Source of the DNA: Streptomyces rugosispiralis
Lineage (GTDB): Bacteria > Actinomycetota > Actinomycetes > Streptomycetales > Streptomycetaceae
Assembly (NCBI RefSeq): GCF_024505145.1
Contig: NZ_JANIAA010000027.1
Span: forward strand, 62,001 to 126,000
Direction of reading: 5' to 3'
Length of the DNA stretch: 64,000 nt
The notes below the pieces were generated by a model, which did not search any database, was not told where the DNA came from, and worked only from the letters and a program-made list of their open reading frames with translations. This document shows positions 52,318 to 61,576 of this stretch, in pieces; position 1 is the first letter of the stretch; each line of letters opens with the position of its first letter. The position numbers were made by a program, and so were the translations under genes.

Positions 52318-53741
52318 CTATGAAGGGGCGCAGCCTCTGTGGACGGTGGGTGCGGCGTCCGGGTCCTGCTCAGTGGCGCCGCGGCGGAACATCAGGCCGC
52401 AGACGACCGCGCCGACGGCGAAGAAGATCGCGGACCACATGTAGGCGGTGGAGTGGCTCTCCAGCGCGGAGTGGGTGACCACGTCCGGGGTGGGCGTCTT
52501 GTCGGCCATGTAGTCCGTGGCGGCGCTCGCGGCCAGGGTGCTCAGCAGGGCGGTGCCGATCGAACCGCCGACCTGCTGCATGGTGTTGACGCTGGCGGAG
52601 CCGACACCGGCGTCGGCCGGGTCGATCCCGGCGGTGGCGGTGGACATGGCCAGGGACATCACCAGGCCAAGGCCCAGGGCGAAGGCGAGCAGCGGCGGCA
52701 TGACGTGCGCGAGGTAAGTGGAGTCGGCGTCCAGGCTGGTCATCCACAGCAGCCCCACCGCGGACAGCGCCATGCCGAGCGGCACGATCGGCTTGGGTCC
52801 AACGCGTGGGACAAGGACGGTGGTGGCCAGGGTCGAGGCGATCATGACCATGGCGATCACGGGCAAGAAGGCCAGACCAGTCTCCATCGGCGAGTAGCCC
52901 AGGATCTGCTGCAGGTAGTACGTCAGGAACAGGTTGACGCCGAACATGCCGGCCGCCGAGACGAACATGACGATGGAGGCGGCGCCCCGGTCACGGTCAC
53001 GCAGGATCCGCAGCGGAAGCAGCGGGTGCTCCACCCGGTTCTGCAGCCACACGAACACAGCGATCAGCACCGCACCCGTGGCCAGGAATCCCCAGGTGCC
53101 GACGGAGCTCCAGCCGTCGTGCTCGGCGTTGGAGAACCCGTAGACCAGGGCGAACAGGCCGGAGGTGACCGTGATGGTGCCGGGCACGTCGATCTTCACG
53201 TGCGGGTCGCGACCCTGTCTGGGCAGGAACCCCAGGGCACCGACCAGCGCGATGACCGCGAAGATCAGGTTCACGTACAGCGTCCAGCGCCAGTCGAAGT
53301 GCTCGGTGAGGAAGCCGCCGAGGAGCAGTCCCACGCCACCGCCCGCACCGGCGACGGCACGGCCACCAGGATCTCGAAGCCAGAGGCGGCACCGGCCAGC
53401 GCGGAGGCGCCGGCGAAGCCGACCAGCCCGATGATCAGGGCCCGCTTGCGGCCGATGAGGTCCGCGATGCGCCCGCCGATGAGGAGCAGGCTGCCGAAGG
53501 CCAGTGAGTAGGCGGTGACGACCCACTGGCGATCACCGTCCGAGAAGCCCAGGTCCGCCTGGGCCGAGGGCAGGGCGATGTTCACGATAGTGGCGTCGAG
53601 GACCACCATCAGCTGGGCCACCGCGATGACCGCCAGGATCAGCCAGCGGTGCCGGTGTCGGCGATCGGCGTTCCGGTCGGCGGCCCGTCTGGTCGCCGGG
53701 TCCGGCTGAGGCGGGTTCGCCTCCTGAGTGAGTGCGCTCAT
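52318..53741 (-). pseudogene. DHA2-family (EmrB/QacA-type) MFS exporter, internal deletion
   Basis: The N-terminal part from ATG 53741 has the DHA2 start HRWLILAVIAVAQLMVVLDA, TIVNIALPSAQADLG and motif A GRIADLIGRKRALIIG. After SGFEILVA the normal segment from ARALQG to FGAI is missing, with a frame change near 53355; the protein resumes as VAGAGGGVGLLLGGFLTEHF (motif C) and continues to the C-terminus at 52318. Loss of helix 4-5 sequence should abolish transport. It is divergent from a TetR gene. Confidence 0.8.
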
Positions 53742-54420
53742 CGGTGTCTCCGAACACGAAAATACAAATGGAGACGCCCTCTCCGCTTACCCACAGGAAC
53801 GCCCCCTGCGGGCGGACGCGGAACGCAACAGGCAGCGCCTTATCACCGCAGGTCAGGAGCTGTTTTCCAAGTGCGGCCTGAACGTCACCCTCGACGACAT
53901 CGCCCGCCACGCGGGCGTCGGCGTCGGCACCGCATACCGCCGCTTCGCAAGCCGCGAGGAACTCATCGACGCCGTCTTCGAAGACGCATTGCAGCACCTG
54001 ATCGACCTCACAGAAGCCGCCCTGGCCCATGAGGACCCCTGGGAGGGGCTCGTGCAGATCTTCGCCGCCGCCGGCCAGGACTTCGCCCACAGCCGCGGAC
54101 TGCGCGAGGTGCTCCTCGAGAGTGCGCAAGGCAAGGCCCGGTCCAACGCGCTCCAAGAACGCCTCACCCCCAACCTCCGCGCCATCCTCACGCGCGCCCA
54201 GGAGGCCGGCCGGCTGCGCGACGACATCGAGCCGACCGACTTCCCTCTCATCCAGCTCATGCTCGGGGCAGTCACCCAGCACAGCCAGGCGGTCGCGCCC
54301 GATCTGTGGAAGCGCTACCTCGCCCTCATCCTGGACGGCCTGCGCAACGACCGGGACGACGCGACACCCCTGCCCTGCCCCGCCCTCACCCCGGAGGAAT
54401 TCGACCGGACCATGCGATGA
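53728..54420 (+). CDS. TetR-family regulator
   Basis: A 230-residue regulator. The helix-turn-helix is RQRLITAGQELFSKCGLNVT, DDIARHAGVGVGTAYRRFAS, a pattern common in regulators of DHA2 exporters. The only in-frame start before the DNA-binding domain is GTG 53728, which lies inside the coding sequence of the divergent exporter, 14 bases from its start. The two starts therefore overlap on opposite strands. It probably once repressed the exporter. Confidence 0.88.
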   Translation: MSALIGVSEHENTNGDALSAYPQERPLRADAERNRQRLITAGQELFSKCGLNVTLDDIARHAGVGVGTAYRRFASREELIDAVFEDALQHLIDLTEAALAHEDPWEGLVQIFAAAGQDFAHSRGLREVLLESAQGKARSNALQERLTPNLRAILTRAQEAGRLRDDIEPTDFPLIQLMLGAVTQHSQAVAPDLWKRYLALILDGLRNDRDDATPLPCPALTPEEFDRTMR

Positions 54421-54488
54421 CCGGGCCGACCACGCGTTCGGCCGCGCATCGATGCCGATACGCGGCCGAAGCTCCCCTACCCGCTCGG

Positions 54489-54758
54489 TCAAGGCATGCG
54501 CGACTCGTCTTCTCCGCGGTCACGCCCGATCGAGGCCCGCAGGAAGCCGGAGAACGTCTCTGGTGTCTGCCAGGTCAGGCTCTCGAGCTCCACGGCGTCG
54601 AGCAGGATCCGGAGCCCACGCCGGGGGGCAACGATCTCCAGGCGTTCGCCGTTGCGCGTGTGCACCTTACGCAGACGGATGGTGGCGAACTCGTTGGAGA
54701 TCTGGATCGATGTGCCGCTGTCGGTTCCGTCCGCGGCGTTGTCTTCGTACGCTGTCAT
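54489..54758 (-). CDS. Small conserved protein of aromatic dioxygenase operons
   Basis: An 89-residue protein with SNEFATIRLRKVHTRNGERL, EIVAPRRGLRILLDAVELES and LTWQTPETF. Very similar short proteins accompany ring-hydroxylating dioxygenase genes in actinomycetes and are sometimes labelled dihydrodiol dehydrogenase, although they are too short to be such an enzyme. It starts 12 bases after the beta-subunit stop, so it is the last gene of the operon. Function is unknown; a stabiliser or assembly factor is possible. Confidence 0.72.
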   Translation of the reverse strand: MTAYEDNAADGTDSGTSIQISNEFATIRLRKVHTRNGERLEIVAPRRGLRILLDAVELESLTWQTPETFSGFLRASIGRDRGEDESRMP

Positions 54759-54770
54759 GTCAGGCCCGGC

Positions 54771-55304
54771 TCAGAGGAAGACGCCGAGATTGGCGGTGCC
54801 GAGAATGGTGTGGTCGAGCAGGACGAGCCGGCTCCGCAGCCGCCACGCACCGTCTTCCATGCCGAGGACATCCTGACGCTCGCCGACGATCAGGTCGTAC
54901 TCGGTGGTGTCTCCCTGGGAGCGGTACAGCGTGAGGTAGCTCTTCACCTCCGCAGTGTCCGGCCCGAGTTCCCGCACGCGTACGTTCGTCACCACCCGCC
55001 GTGTACGCGAGGGCGGGTCCTCCGCCCAGGCGTGCTCGGTGAGGAGCCGGTTCACCCGCGTCCGCATGGTCCCGTACGTATCCGTCATGTGGAACCCGGT
55101 CGTGCTGAACTCCGCGTCACGCGACGTCCGCACCCGGGTGGTGCGAATCGGTATTCGGTACTCGAGCCCCTCGGACAGGCAGGTCTCGAACCAGCCGGAG
55201 TAGTCGGTGTTGTCGAGCAACTCCGCCTCCCGGTAGAGGAATTGAATGCACGAGCGCTCCAACTCCACACTCGGGAGGGCCGTGATGACCTGTTCCACCG
55301 TCAT
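54771..55304 (-). CDS. Ring-hydroxylating dioxygenase beta subunit
   Basis: A 177-residue protein of the NTF2-like RHO beta family: CIQFLYREAELLDNTDYSGW at the N-terminus, TTGFHMTDTYGTMRTRVNRL, and SRTRRVVTNVRVRELGPDTA leading to YDLIVGERQDVLGMEDGAWR. The ATG at 55304 lies 32 bases after the alpha-subunit stop. It forms a hetero-oligomer with the alpha subunit, having a structural role. Confidence 0.9.
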   Translation of the reverse strand: MTVEQVITALPSVELERSCIQFLYREAELLDNTDYSGWFETCLSEGLEYRIPIRTTRVRTSRDAEFSTTGFHMTDTYGTMRTRVNRLLTEHAWAEDPPSRTRRVVTNVRVRELGPDTAEVKSYLTLYRSQGDTTEYDLIVGERQDVLGMEDGAWRLRSRLVLLDHTILGTANLGVFL

Positions 55305-55336
55305 CGCATTCCCCTTCGTTCCCTGTCCCGCCGGGC

Positions 55337-56731
55337 TCACTGAGCCATCAGCCGGTCGGCCCACTGGTGCCACCAGCGCCGCTGGTTCATCTCACCCCAC
55401 GGGGTGGTACTGACGGTCCCGGGCCCGATCCAGTCCTCCCGGATCGCGTAGTCGCCCATGCCCTCCATACCCATCTGGTAGTTGAACTTCATGGTCTTGC
55501 GCGCGAAGACCGAGCGACCCGTGGGCGGTCCGCCGGCCCAGGCGACGGTATCGTCCTGCTCGAAGATCCCTGAAGGGCCGAAGGAGCTGACGCCCGCACG
55601 GTATGCCGCATCGTTGAACTCCTTCGGAGCCGACTTCCACTCCAGGGACCAGTTCCACAGCTCGAAGTTCTCGGGTCCCTTCGGCTGCCACTGCCGCAGC
55701 AGCGTGAAGGTCGTCGGCGGCTTGCCCGGCTCCGTCGCGCCGAAGGAGCGGAAGAACGACAGGTTCGGGAAGATCGTGAAGCCGACCACCCCGTGGTCGG
55801 CATCGAGGAAGGCACGCTGGTCCGCGTCGAGTCCCTTGAGGTCGAACGTGGAGTGGACCTCGGGCGGGAAGCCCATGTACCCCAGCGGCTCGGGCATGGG
55901 CATGTGCGTGACGATGAGGCCGTGCCCGCCGTCGAGCGCCACGTGGAAGTTGCTGCCGACTCCCCTGGCCACGTCCCCGCCCAGGACCCCGATCTCCTCG
56001 AGCGACTGGTGCAGCGCGATCACGTGGTACGCGTCGCCGACGAAGTTGTCGGCCCCCGACTTCCAGTTGGACGGCACGGCCCACCGGTGCGGATCTCCCA
56101 CCGTGGTCATGCCCTGTTCGTTGAGTCCGAGCAGCACGTCCAGGTACCAGCACATGTCACCCAGGTACTCGCGCAGCGAGACCGCATCCGGGTCCAGGCA
56201 GGCGAAGATCAGCCCCTGGTAGCTGTCCACGTGCGGTGCCTTGCGCAGGCCCCAGTCGGCGCCGTCGAACTTCCGGTAAGCACGGGCGCGTTGGGGCGCG
56301 CCGTTCCAGTCGCCCGAGTTCTTGTAGATCCAGCCGTGGTACGGACACCGGAAGTGCGAGCTGTTGCCCTTCTCGGCCCGGCACACTGGAGAACCGCGAT
56401 GCATGCAGCTGTTGAAGAGAAGCTGGATCTCGCCCTGTTCGTCCCGCACGAGGATGAACTGGTCCTCGCCCACGTACCGCAGGAGGTAGTCACCGTTGTT
56501 GGGGATCTCCGAAACATGGCCGACGAACACCCAGCATTTGGTGAAGATGCGGTCCAGCTCGACCTGATGCAGCTCGGGGTCGTTCAGCACCCTGGGCGAC
56601 AGCATCCCTTGCACCAGGTCGCTCTGGACCTCGGACAGGAATGTCTGCATCGATCCGTTCAGCGGACCGGGCCCCACCGTACCCGTGTGCCGCCCGACAC
56701 GCGTTCCGGGTTTCTCGTTCAGCTCGGTCAT
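55337..56731 (-). CDS. Aromatic ring-hydroxylating dioxygenase alpha subunit
   Basis: A 464-residue Rieske oxygenase. The [2Fe-2S] ligands are C109 and H111 (SCMHRGSP) and C129 and H132 (RCPYHGW). The mononuclear iron region reads NFVGDAYHVIALH with H236 and H241, and D233 as the bridging Asp; the third carboxylate lies further on. ATG 56731 is used. It inserts both atoms of O2 into an aromatic ring to give a cis-dihydrodiol, using electrons from the ferredoxin and reductase encoded just upstream. The aromatic substrate cannot be told from the sequence. Confidence 0.94.
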   Translation of the reverse strand: MTELNEKPGTRVGRHTGTVGPGPLNGSMQTFLSEVQSDLVQGMLSPRVLNDPELHQVELDRIFTKCWVFVGHVSEIPNNGDYLLRYVGEDQFILVRDEQGEIQLLFNSCMHRGSPVCRAEKGNSSHFRCPYHGWIYKNSGDWNGAPQRARAYRKFDGADWGLRKAPHVDSYQGLIFACLDPDAVSLREYLGDMCWYLDVLLGLNEQGMTTVGDPHRWAVPSNWKSGADNFVGDAYHVIALHQSLEEIGVLGGDVARGVGSNFHVALDGGHGLIVTHMPMPEPLGYMGFPPEVHSTFDLKGLDADQRAFLDADHGVVGFTIFPNLSFFRSFGATEPGKPPTTFTLLRQWQPKGPENFELWNWSLEWKSAPKEFNDAAYRAGVSSFGPSGIFEQDDTVAWAGGPPTGRSVFARKTMKFNYQMGMEGMGDYAIREDWIGPGTVSTTPWGEMNQRRWWHQWADRLMAQ

Positions 56732-56769
56732 ACCGTTTTCTCCAAGCCGGATATCTGTTTCGTCATGTC

Positions 56770-58002
56770 TCAATCTCCTGGCTGCGCGACCGGACGTGCC
56801 GCGAACCGGGCACCGGCCGGGCCTTCGGCGGCATCGTCCTGCGCCAGCCTGCGTCGGTACGTGACCATTCCTCGCGGTGAATTGACCGCGAGCACGCCGG
56901 CAGTCCGCTCGCCCCGTTCGTACAGCGCGACGAAGCGCCGCTGCGCGACCGAGCCCTCGACGATCCGGACCCGGTGGGACGGGTCCGGAACACCGGCGAT
57001 CTGGAGCTTGACCCCGTGCTGGTCGGACCAGACGAAGGGCACCGGCGCGTAGCCACCGGACTGCGGGCCCTCAAGGATCGTCCGGGCTACGAAGGCACCC
57101 TGCTCGGTCGCGTTGGTCCAGTGCTCGATCCTCATCTCCCGTCCGAAGAGCGGGTTGTGCCAGCGTGCCACGTCGCCCGCCGCGTACACATCGGGGACCG
57201 AGGTGGCACAGTGCTCGTCGCACAGGACCCCGTCGGCCACGCTCACGCCCGAGCCGGACAGCCAGTCGGTCACCGGCCGCGCCCCGATCCCGACAACCAC
57301 GACGTCGGCGGGGACGACGCTGCCGTCCGTGAGGCGGACCCGCTCGACGCGCTCGTTTCCTTCCAGCCGCTCGACCGCCGCGCCACAGCGCAGCCGTACG
57401 CCCGCGTCCAGGGGAATTCCGGCGAGGTCGAGGGCCATCTCGTAGCCGAGCACCCGCGCCATCGGCGCCGCGAGTGGCTCGAACACCGTGACGTCGCATC
57501 CCAGGCCGCGGGCGGTCGAGGCCACCTCGCATCCGATGAAGCCGCCGCCGACGACGGCCACATGGGGCGAGCCAGCGAGCGCGGACCGGAGCGCGAGGGC
57601 GTCATCGGCGGTACGCAGCACGTGGACGCCCGCGTAAGCCTCCCAGTCGGTCGGCATCCTGGCGGCGCTACCGGTCGCGATCACCAAGTCGTCGTAGCGG
57701 AGCTGTTCTCCGGTATCAAGCGCCAGCATCCGTCGGGCGGGGGCCAGGGCACTCGCCCGGCATCCGAGTCTCAGGTCCAGGTCGAGCGCATCCGCCTCGT
57801 CGCGGGACAGCAACTGAATGCCGCTCAGAGGCACTTCGCCCGCGAGAAGCTTCTTCGACAGTGGCGGCCGGTCGTAGGGCAGGCGCTCCTCAGCCCCTAC
57901 GAGTACGACCTCGCCGTCGAAACCGCGGTCACGCAGAGCCCTTGCCGTGCGTACGCCGGCCAGTGAGGCACCGGTCACGACGACGCGTCGTTTGCGGGCC
58001 AT
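56770..58002 (-). CDS. FAD-dependent ferredoxin reductase
   Basis: A 410-residue pyridine nucleotide-disulfide-type reductase of the BphA4/ThcD class. Motifs: FAD-binding VVVTGASLAGVRTARALRDR at the N-terminus, RPPLSKKLLAG, NAD-binding VAVVGGGFIGCEVASTARGL, and VPDVYAAGDVARWHNPLFGR. It begins 2 bases after the ferredoxin stop and precedes the alpha subunit by 38 bases. It moves electrons from NAD(P)H to the ferredoxin. Confidence 0.93.
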   Translation of the reverse strand: MARKRRVVVTGASLAGVRTARALRDRGFDGEVVLVGAEERLPYDRPPLSKKLLAGEVPLSGIQLLSRDEADALDLDLRLGCRASALAPARRMLALDTGEQLRYDDLVIATGSAARMPTDWEAYAGVHVLRTADDALALRSALAGSPHVAVVGGGFIGCEVASTARGLGCDVTVFEPLAAPMARVLGYEMALDLAGIPLDAGVRLRCGAAVERLEGNERVERVRLTDGSVVPADVVVVGIGARPVTDWLSGSGVSVADGVLCDEHCATSVPDVYAAGDVARWHNPLFGREMRIEHWTNATEQGAFVARTILEGPQSGGYAPVPFVWSDQHGVKLQIAGVPDPSHRVRIVEGSVAQRRFVALYERGERTAGVLAVNSPRGMVTYRRRLAQDDAAEGPAGARFAARPVAQPGD

Positions 58003-58004
58003 CG

Positions 58005-58196
58005 TCAGCCCTCGAGGTGAAGCGCTCGTGCCGGACAGTCGAGCACGGCGTACTTCACTTGGTCACGCAGCTCCTCCGAGGGAGCGTCGACAAGGACCTT
58101 GACGATCCCGTTCTCGTCAAGATCAAAAACCCGCGGCTCGGCCACGGCGCAATTGCCGTAGCCCTGGCATTTCCCGCGGTCCACCAATATCTGCAT
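58005..58196 (-). CDS. 3Fe-4S type ferredoxin
   Basis: A 63-residue ferredoxin with cluster Cys at 10, 16 and 54 (KCQGYGNC and LDCPARAL), the CxxxxxC...CP arrangement of actinomycete 3Fe-4S ferredoxins. ATG 58196 begins MQILVDRGKC; an upstream ATG adds MGS only. It is the first gene of the dioxygenase operon and the electron carrier for the oxygenase. Most Rieske dioxygenases use 2Fe-2S ferredoxins, so the 3Fe-4S type is a mild departure seen in some actinomycetes. Confidence 0.9.
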   Translation of the reverse strand: MQILVDRGKCQGYGNCAVAEPRVFDLDENGIVKVLVDAPSEELRDQVKYAVLDCPARALHLEG

Positions 58197-58295
58197 GCTT
58201 CCCATTCCTTGCCGTCGAGCGCGACTCTGGTGCAGGCTTCCTGCGAAGCGCTCGAAACAAGACGACCACGGGAGGACCGCCACCGGCCAGATTCA

Positions 58296-58320
58296 AAAGG
58301 AGGGAACCATACCCTCCTTT
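58296..58320. terminator. Hairpin between response regulator and ferredoxin genes
   Basis: AAAGGAGGG (58296-58304) pairs perfectly with CCCTCCTTT (58312-58320) around a 7-base loop. On the minus strand the second arm runs into TTTTGAATC, so it could terminate the TetR/response regulator transcript. As it lies 100 bases ahead of the ferredoxin start, an operator role is also possible. Confidence 0.55.
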
Positions 58321-58350
58321 GTGAGGGTTCACCTGCTGGGAACATGACGG

Positions 58351-59079
58351 TTACCCTCTTCCTGATCCTCGCTCAGGAAGTGACGCCAACCCCAGTTCAC
58401 AGGCGCGGATCACCGCCACGAGCCTGGATGGGGCTTCTAATTTGGTGAGCAGGCCCCGCACGTACCCCTTTACGGTCGTCTCGGAAAGGAAGAGCTCTCG
58501 GGCAATCGCGCGGTTCGAGTAGCCATGCGCAAGGAGCCTGAGTACGTCATGTTCGCGGCCCGTGAGAAATACCGCGCCTTCCGGCTGCTGCTCGCCGTCC
58601 GTCCGACCGGGCTGCGTGGCGTGCCCCTGCGTGGCCTGGCGCACGGCTTCAGCGACCAACGGCTTTGCCGCTTCACGACCGATCTGTCTGACGATCCGGG
58701 GGTCGGCCACAAACGCACCGGCGGCCATCGCCCGCAGCGCGGCGCCCAGGTGGACCTCCGACACGTCCTTGAGTAGGCATCCGTCCGCTCCCGCGTCGAG
58801 ACATGCGTGAATGACCGACACGTCGTCGACGGCGGTCACGAGGACGAGGACGCCCTCGGGAAGCAACTCGCGGAATGCACGGCACAGTTCGTCCGGTGGA
58901 GTGAGGCCGGGAATCCTGACGTCCAGGAGCACCATCCCGGGACGCTCAAGTCGGCTGATATCGAGAGCCGCCGCCGCGTTGTCGGCCTCCAGGACCTCGC
59001 AGCCCCCGAAAGACTCGGTCACGACCACGCGCAGCCCTCGGCGCGCCACCGGCTGGTCGTCGACCAGGAGAATCTTCAT
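58351..59079 (-). CDS. LuxR/NarL-family response regulator without adjacent kinase
   Basis: A 242-residue regulator. The receiver domain begins MKILLVDDQPVARRG with the phospho-acceptor at about D53 (VLLDVRIPG) and Lys in LLKDVSEVHL. The LuxR helix-turn-helix is LTGREHDVLRLLAHGYSNRA, IARELFLSETTVKGYVRGLL. GGTGAGGAG precedes ATG 59079. Its start is 4 bases after a TetR stop. There is no histidine kinase gene nearby. It lies directly upstream of the dioxygenase operon on the same strand and is a likely activator of it. Confidence 0.92.
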   Translation of the reverse strand: MKILLVDDQPVARRGLRVVVTESFGGCEVLEADNAAAALDISRLERPGMVLLDVRIPGLTPPDELCRAFRELLPEGVLVLVTAVDDVSVIHACLDAGADGCLLKDVSEVHLGAALRAMAAGAFVADPRIVRQIGREAAKPLVAEAVRQATQGHATQPGRTDGEQQPEGAVFLTGREHDVLRLLAHGYSNRAIARELFLSETTVKGYVRGLLTKLEAPSRLVAVIRACELGLASLPERGSGRG

Positions 59080-59083
59080 CTCC

Positions 59084-59839
59084 TCACCCGCGCCGTACGG
59101 GTGCCGACGCCTTCGCCTTCTCCGTCTCTCCTGCGGTGGCCAGAGCGGACGCCGCCTCCCGTCGCTCTCTGAGGAGTCTGATTCCTTCGTCGGTGGCAGC
59201 GCGGACATCGGCCCGGTCGGCCCGCTGCTCGCCCAGCAGAGCGGTGACCGCTGCGGACATGGTCGTCACGGGGTCGGTGACGGTGATGTCACCCGGCACG
59301 CGCGTCCGGGTGAGGCCCTGGGAGAAGCCCACCATCAGCGCGTGCAGCGCGTAAGCCTGTTCCTCGACGGCCCAGTCATCCCGGACGAGCCCGTGCCGGC
59401 GCACCATCGGCAGTGCCGCGGTCAGAATCGCGGCGGGGCTGAGTGTCGCAAGCAGTTCCTCGCTGCGCGGATGACTGGCCAGGGCTCCCAGCACATCGGC
59501 ATCGCCGACCACCATGGCTCGCACGAATGGACGGTCGAGAGCGCTGCACACCAAATGAGGGCAGAGCCGGTGTGGGCGACCGAGCTCCGGGTCCGCGGTC
59601 AGAGCCTCGATCCCGTCGTCGACGAATGCCAGGAAGTCTCTCACGAACAGGTCGAAAACCAGGTCTTCCTTCGCGGGCCAGTACAGGTAGGGCGTGCCCT
59701 TGCCGACGTGAGCACGGGCCGCGATCTCCGCGACGGTGACGCCCTTCACTCCGCGCTTGAGCACAAGCTCCTTCGCCGCGGCCAGGATCCGTGCCGCCGT
59801 GCCGGAGTCGCGTCCCCCCTTGACCACGCTGATGTCCAT
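59084..59839 (-). CDS. TetR-family regulator upstream of the dioxygenase operon
   Basis: A 251-residue regulator from ATG 59839. Helix-turn-helix: ILAAAKELVLKRGVKGVTVA, EIAARAHVGKGTPYLYWPAK. The C-terminal ligand domain is longer than usual, with VCSALDRPFVRAMVVGDADV. It is followed after 4 bases by the response regulator. A spaced palindrome immediately upstream is its probable autoregulatory operator. Confidence 0.9.
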   Translation of the reverse strand: MDISVVKGGRDSGTAARILAAAKELVLKRGVKGVTVAEIAARAHVGKGTPYLYWPAKEDLVFDLFVRDFLAFVDDGIEALTADPELGRPHRLCPHLVCSALDRPFVRAMVVGDADVLGALASHPRSEELLATLSPAAILTAALPMVRRHGLVRDDWAVEEQAYALHALMVGFSQGLTRTRVPGDITVTDPVTTMSAAVTALLGEQRADRADVRAATDEGIRLLRERREAASALATAGETEKAKASAPVRRG

Positions 59840-59857
59840 GACCTCACAATAGCCAAA

Positions 59858-59882
59858 CTGACCATTACCATCATTTGGTCAG
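59858..59882. promoter_or_regulatory. Candidate TetR operator
   Basis: CTGACCA (59858-59864) and TGGTCAG (59876-59882) are perfect inverted copies spaced by 11 bases, directly upstream of the TetR start at 59839. This fits an autoregulatory operator. Confidence 0.6.
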
Positions 59883-60052
59883 CCAGTGAGGCGCGTCACA
59901 CCCTCTACCTGACCTCGTGGTATATGAACTCTGTGCCTGCCGAAAAACTCATCCGTCCTGGTGGGGCTGGTGTACGGGTGGTGTCGAGCGCGGGCGCTTG
60001 GGCGGGTGCTCTGGGCATCTGGTGAGTGCCCCGGCAGGATGATCTTTCGTGC

Positions 60053-60365
60053 TGCTTCGACTTGTCTATCTGGGTGTGGCGAACGTGTTCGCCCTGCTGC
60101 GGCCGCTGCCGGTGAGCAACCAGGACTAGGACGCGGAGATCCTCGCGCTGTGTCATCAGATCACGGTGCTGGAACGCCAGCTCGGCCGGGATCGGGTGCG
60201 GTTCGCCCCGAGTGACCGGGTGTTCCTGGCCGCGCTGCTGCACCGGCTCCCGCGCGGTGTGCTGCGCCGGGCACGGCTGCTGGTGCGCCCGGACACTGCT
60301 GCGCTGGCACCGTGACCTGGTCTCGCGCCGCCACGCGGCCCGTTCCCGGCCCCAAGCGTGCGGGT
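60053..60365 (+). pseudogene. Integrase-type transposase N-terminal relic, second copy
   Basis: LLRLVYLGVANVFALLRPLP, then after a TAG at 60127, DAEILALCHQITVLERQLGR, DRVRFAPSDRVFLAALLHRL. This is the first 80-90 residues of an IS3/IS481-like integrase protein with an in-frame stop and a later frame change. It is the same family as the relic at 39744. Confidence 0.7.
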
Positions 60366-60769
60366 CGGCCGCGTACGGTGCGCTCCGAAGTTGCCGGTGT
60401 CGGCTTCGGTGAGGATGCCGAGTTTGACCAGGCGCTTCAGCTTGGCCCGGGTGCCTTCGACGTGCTTCGGCAGCGGTTCATGGCCGAGGAACTGGCAGAC
60501 GTCCTTGGCTCGCAGGGGGCCGGTCGTCTCGTTGAAGGCGGCGAGGATGCGCGGGTAGTCCGGGTGGCCGGGCAGTTCGGGTGGGGATGCGGGGAGCCGG
60601 TCAGCGAGGCCGGTGACGGTCTCGCGGTGATCGTGAGCTGCTCGAGGTGCGTCTCGGCCTTCCGCAGCCGGGTCTGCAGGTCGTCGATCTGCGCGCGAAG
60701 GTCATCGGCCAGGGCCCGGGCGGCGTCCTCCTGCAGGTCCAGTGACTCAAGGAGAGGGCGGAGGTTCAT
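60366..60769 (-). pseudogene. IS-associated accessory ORF, frameshifted
   Basis: From ATG 60769: MNLRPLLESLDLQEDAARAL, ADDLRAQIDDLQTRLRKAET, a coiled coil, then a frameshift near 60625 to ADRLPASPPELPGHPDYPRI, LRAKDVCQFLGHEPLPKHVE, GTRAKLKRLVKLGILTEADT, a winged-helix-like end. Such proteins are found next to transposases in Streptomyces. Its ATG overlaps the transposase stop (ATGA). Confidence 0.68.
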
Positions 60770-61488
60770 GCGCTCACCGCTTCTTCGCGCCAGGTGGAGG
60801 TGTTCGTGCCGGTGAGGCGGCGGATCATGGCGTGGGACATCGCCCAGTAGACGCGGGAGGCGGACGAGGCGGTGCGATGCTCGTAATCGCGGACCAGACG
60901 CCGGTGCAGTATCAGGATCCCGTAGGTCTGCACGACCCTCCACCGCTTCGGCCGCGGTAGGAATCCCCGGTGGCCGGGGTCGCGTCCGACGATCTCGACG
61001 TCGATGCCCAGGCTGGCGCCGTGGTCGACGACCTGGTTCTTGAAGCCCTGGTCCACCAGGGCTTTGCGGACGGTTCTGCCGGCGTGCTCGGCGACCTGGT
61101 CCAGCAGGACGATGCCCGCGGTGTTGTCGTGGATGTTCGCGGCGAGGACGACGACCGCGATGACCAGGCCGAGAACGTCCACGGCCAGGCCGCGCTTGCG
61201 GCCCGGCACCCGCTTGGCCGGATCGTAGCCGGTCGCGGCGGCGGGGACCCCGGCGGACACATGGACACTCTGGGTGTCCAGCACCACCAGGGCGGGGTTC
61301 TCTAATCGTCGGGCACGTTCACGGACCTGGCAGCGCAGGAGTTCATGGATGACCTGGTCGGTCCCGTCATCCCGCCAGGCGGCGAAGTAGTAGTACGTCG
61401 CGCTCTTCTGCGGCAGGTCGTGCGGGAGGTAGGCCCATTGGCAGCCGGTCCGCCCCTGGTAGAGGATCGCGTTCACGATCTCCCGCAT
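60766..61488 (-). pseudogene. IS5-type transposase, N-terminus missing
   Basis: Recognisable from REIVNAILYQGRTGCQWAYL, PHDLPQKSATYYYFAAWRDD, ALVVLDTQSVHVSAGVP (first catalytic Asp), KRGLAVDVLGLVIAVVVLAA, RKALVDQGFKNQVVDHGASL and WVVQ-like C-terminal RWRVVQTYGILILHRRLVRD (catalytic Glu displaced to YEHR). The conserved N-terminal 40-50 residues are replaced by unrelated sequence beyond 61490. Probably inactive. Confidence 0.75.
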
Positions 61489-61576
61489 GTCGTAGGCACC
61501 CTGGTGACCGCTGACCGAGCGATGCCGGTGCTTCCACGCTGAACACGTCCCGCACCGCGGCGCGGACTGGGGGCCG

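Noticed and set aside
52339..53511. 390-codon plus-strand frame opposite the MFS pseudogene
   Set aside because: Shadow of the DHA2 exporter sequence; no recognisable domain.
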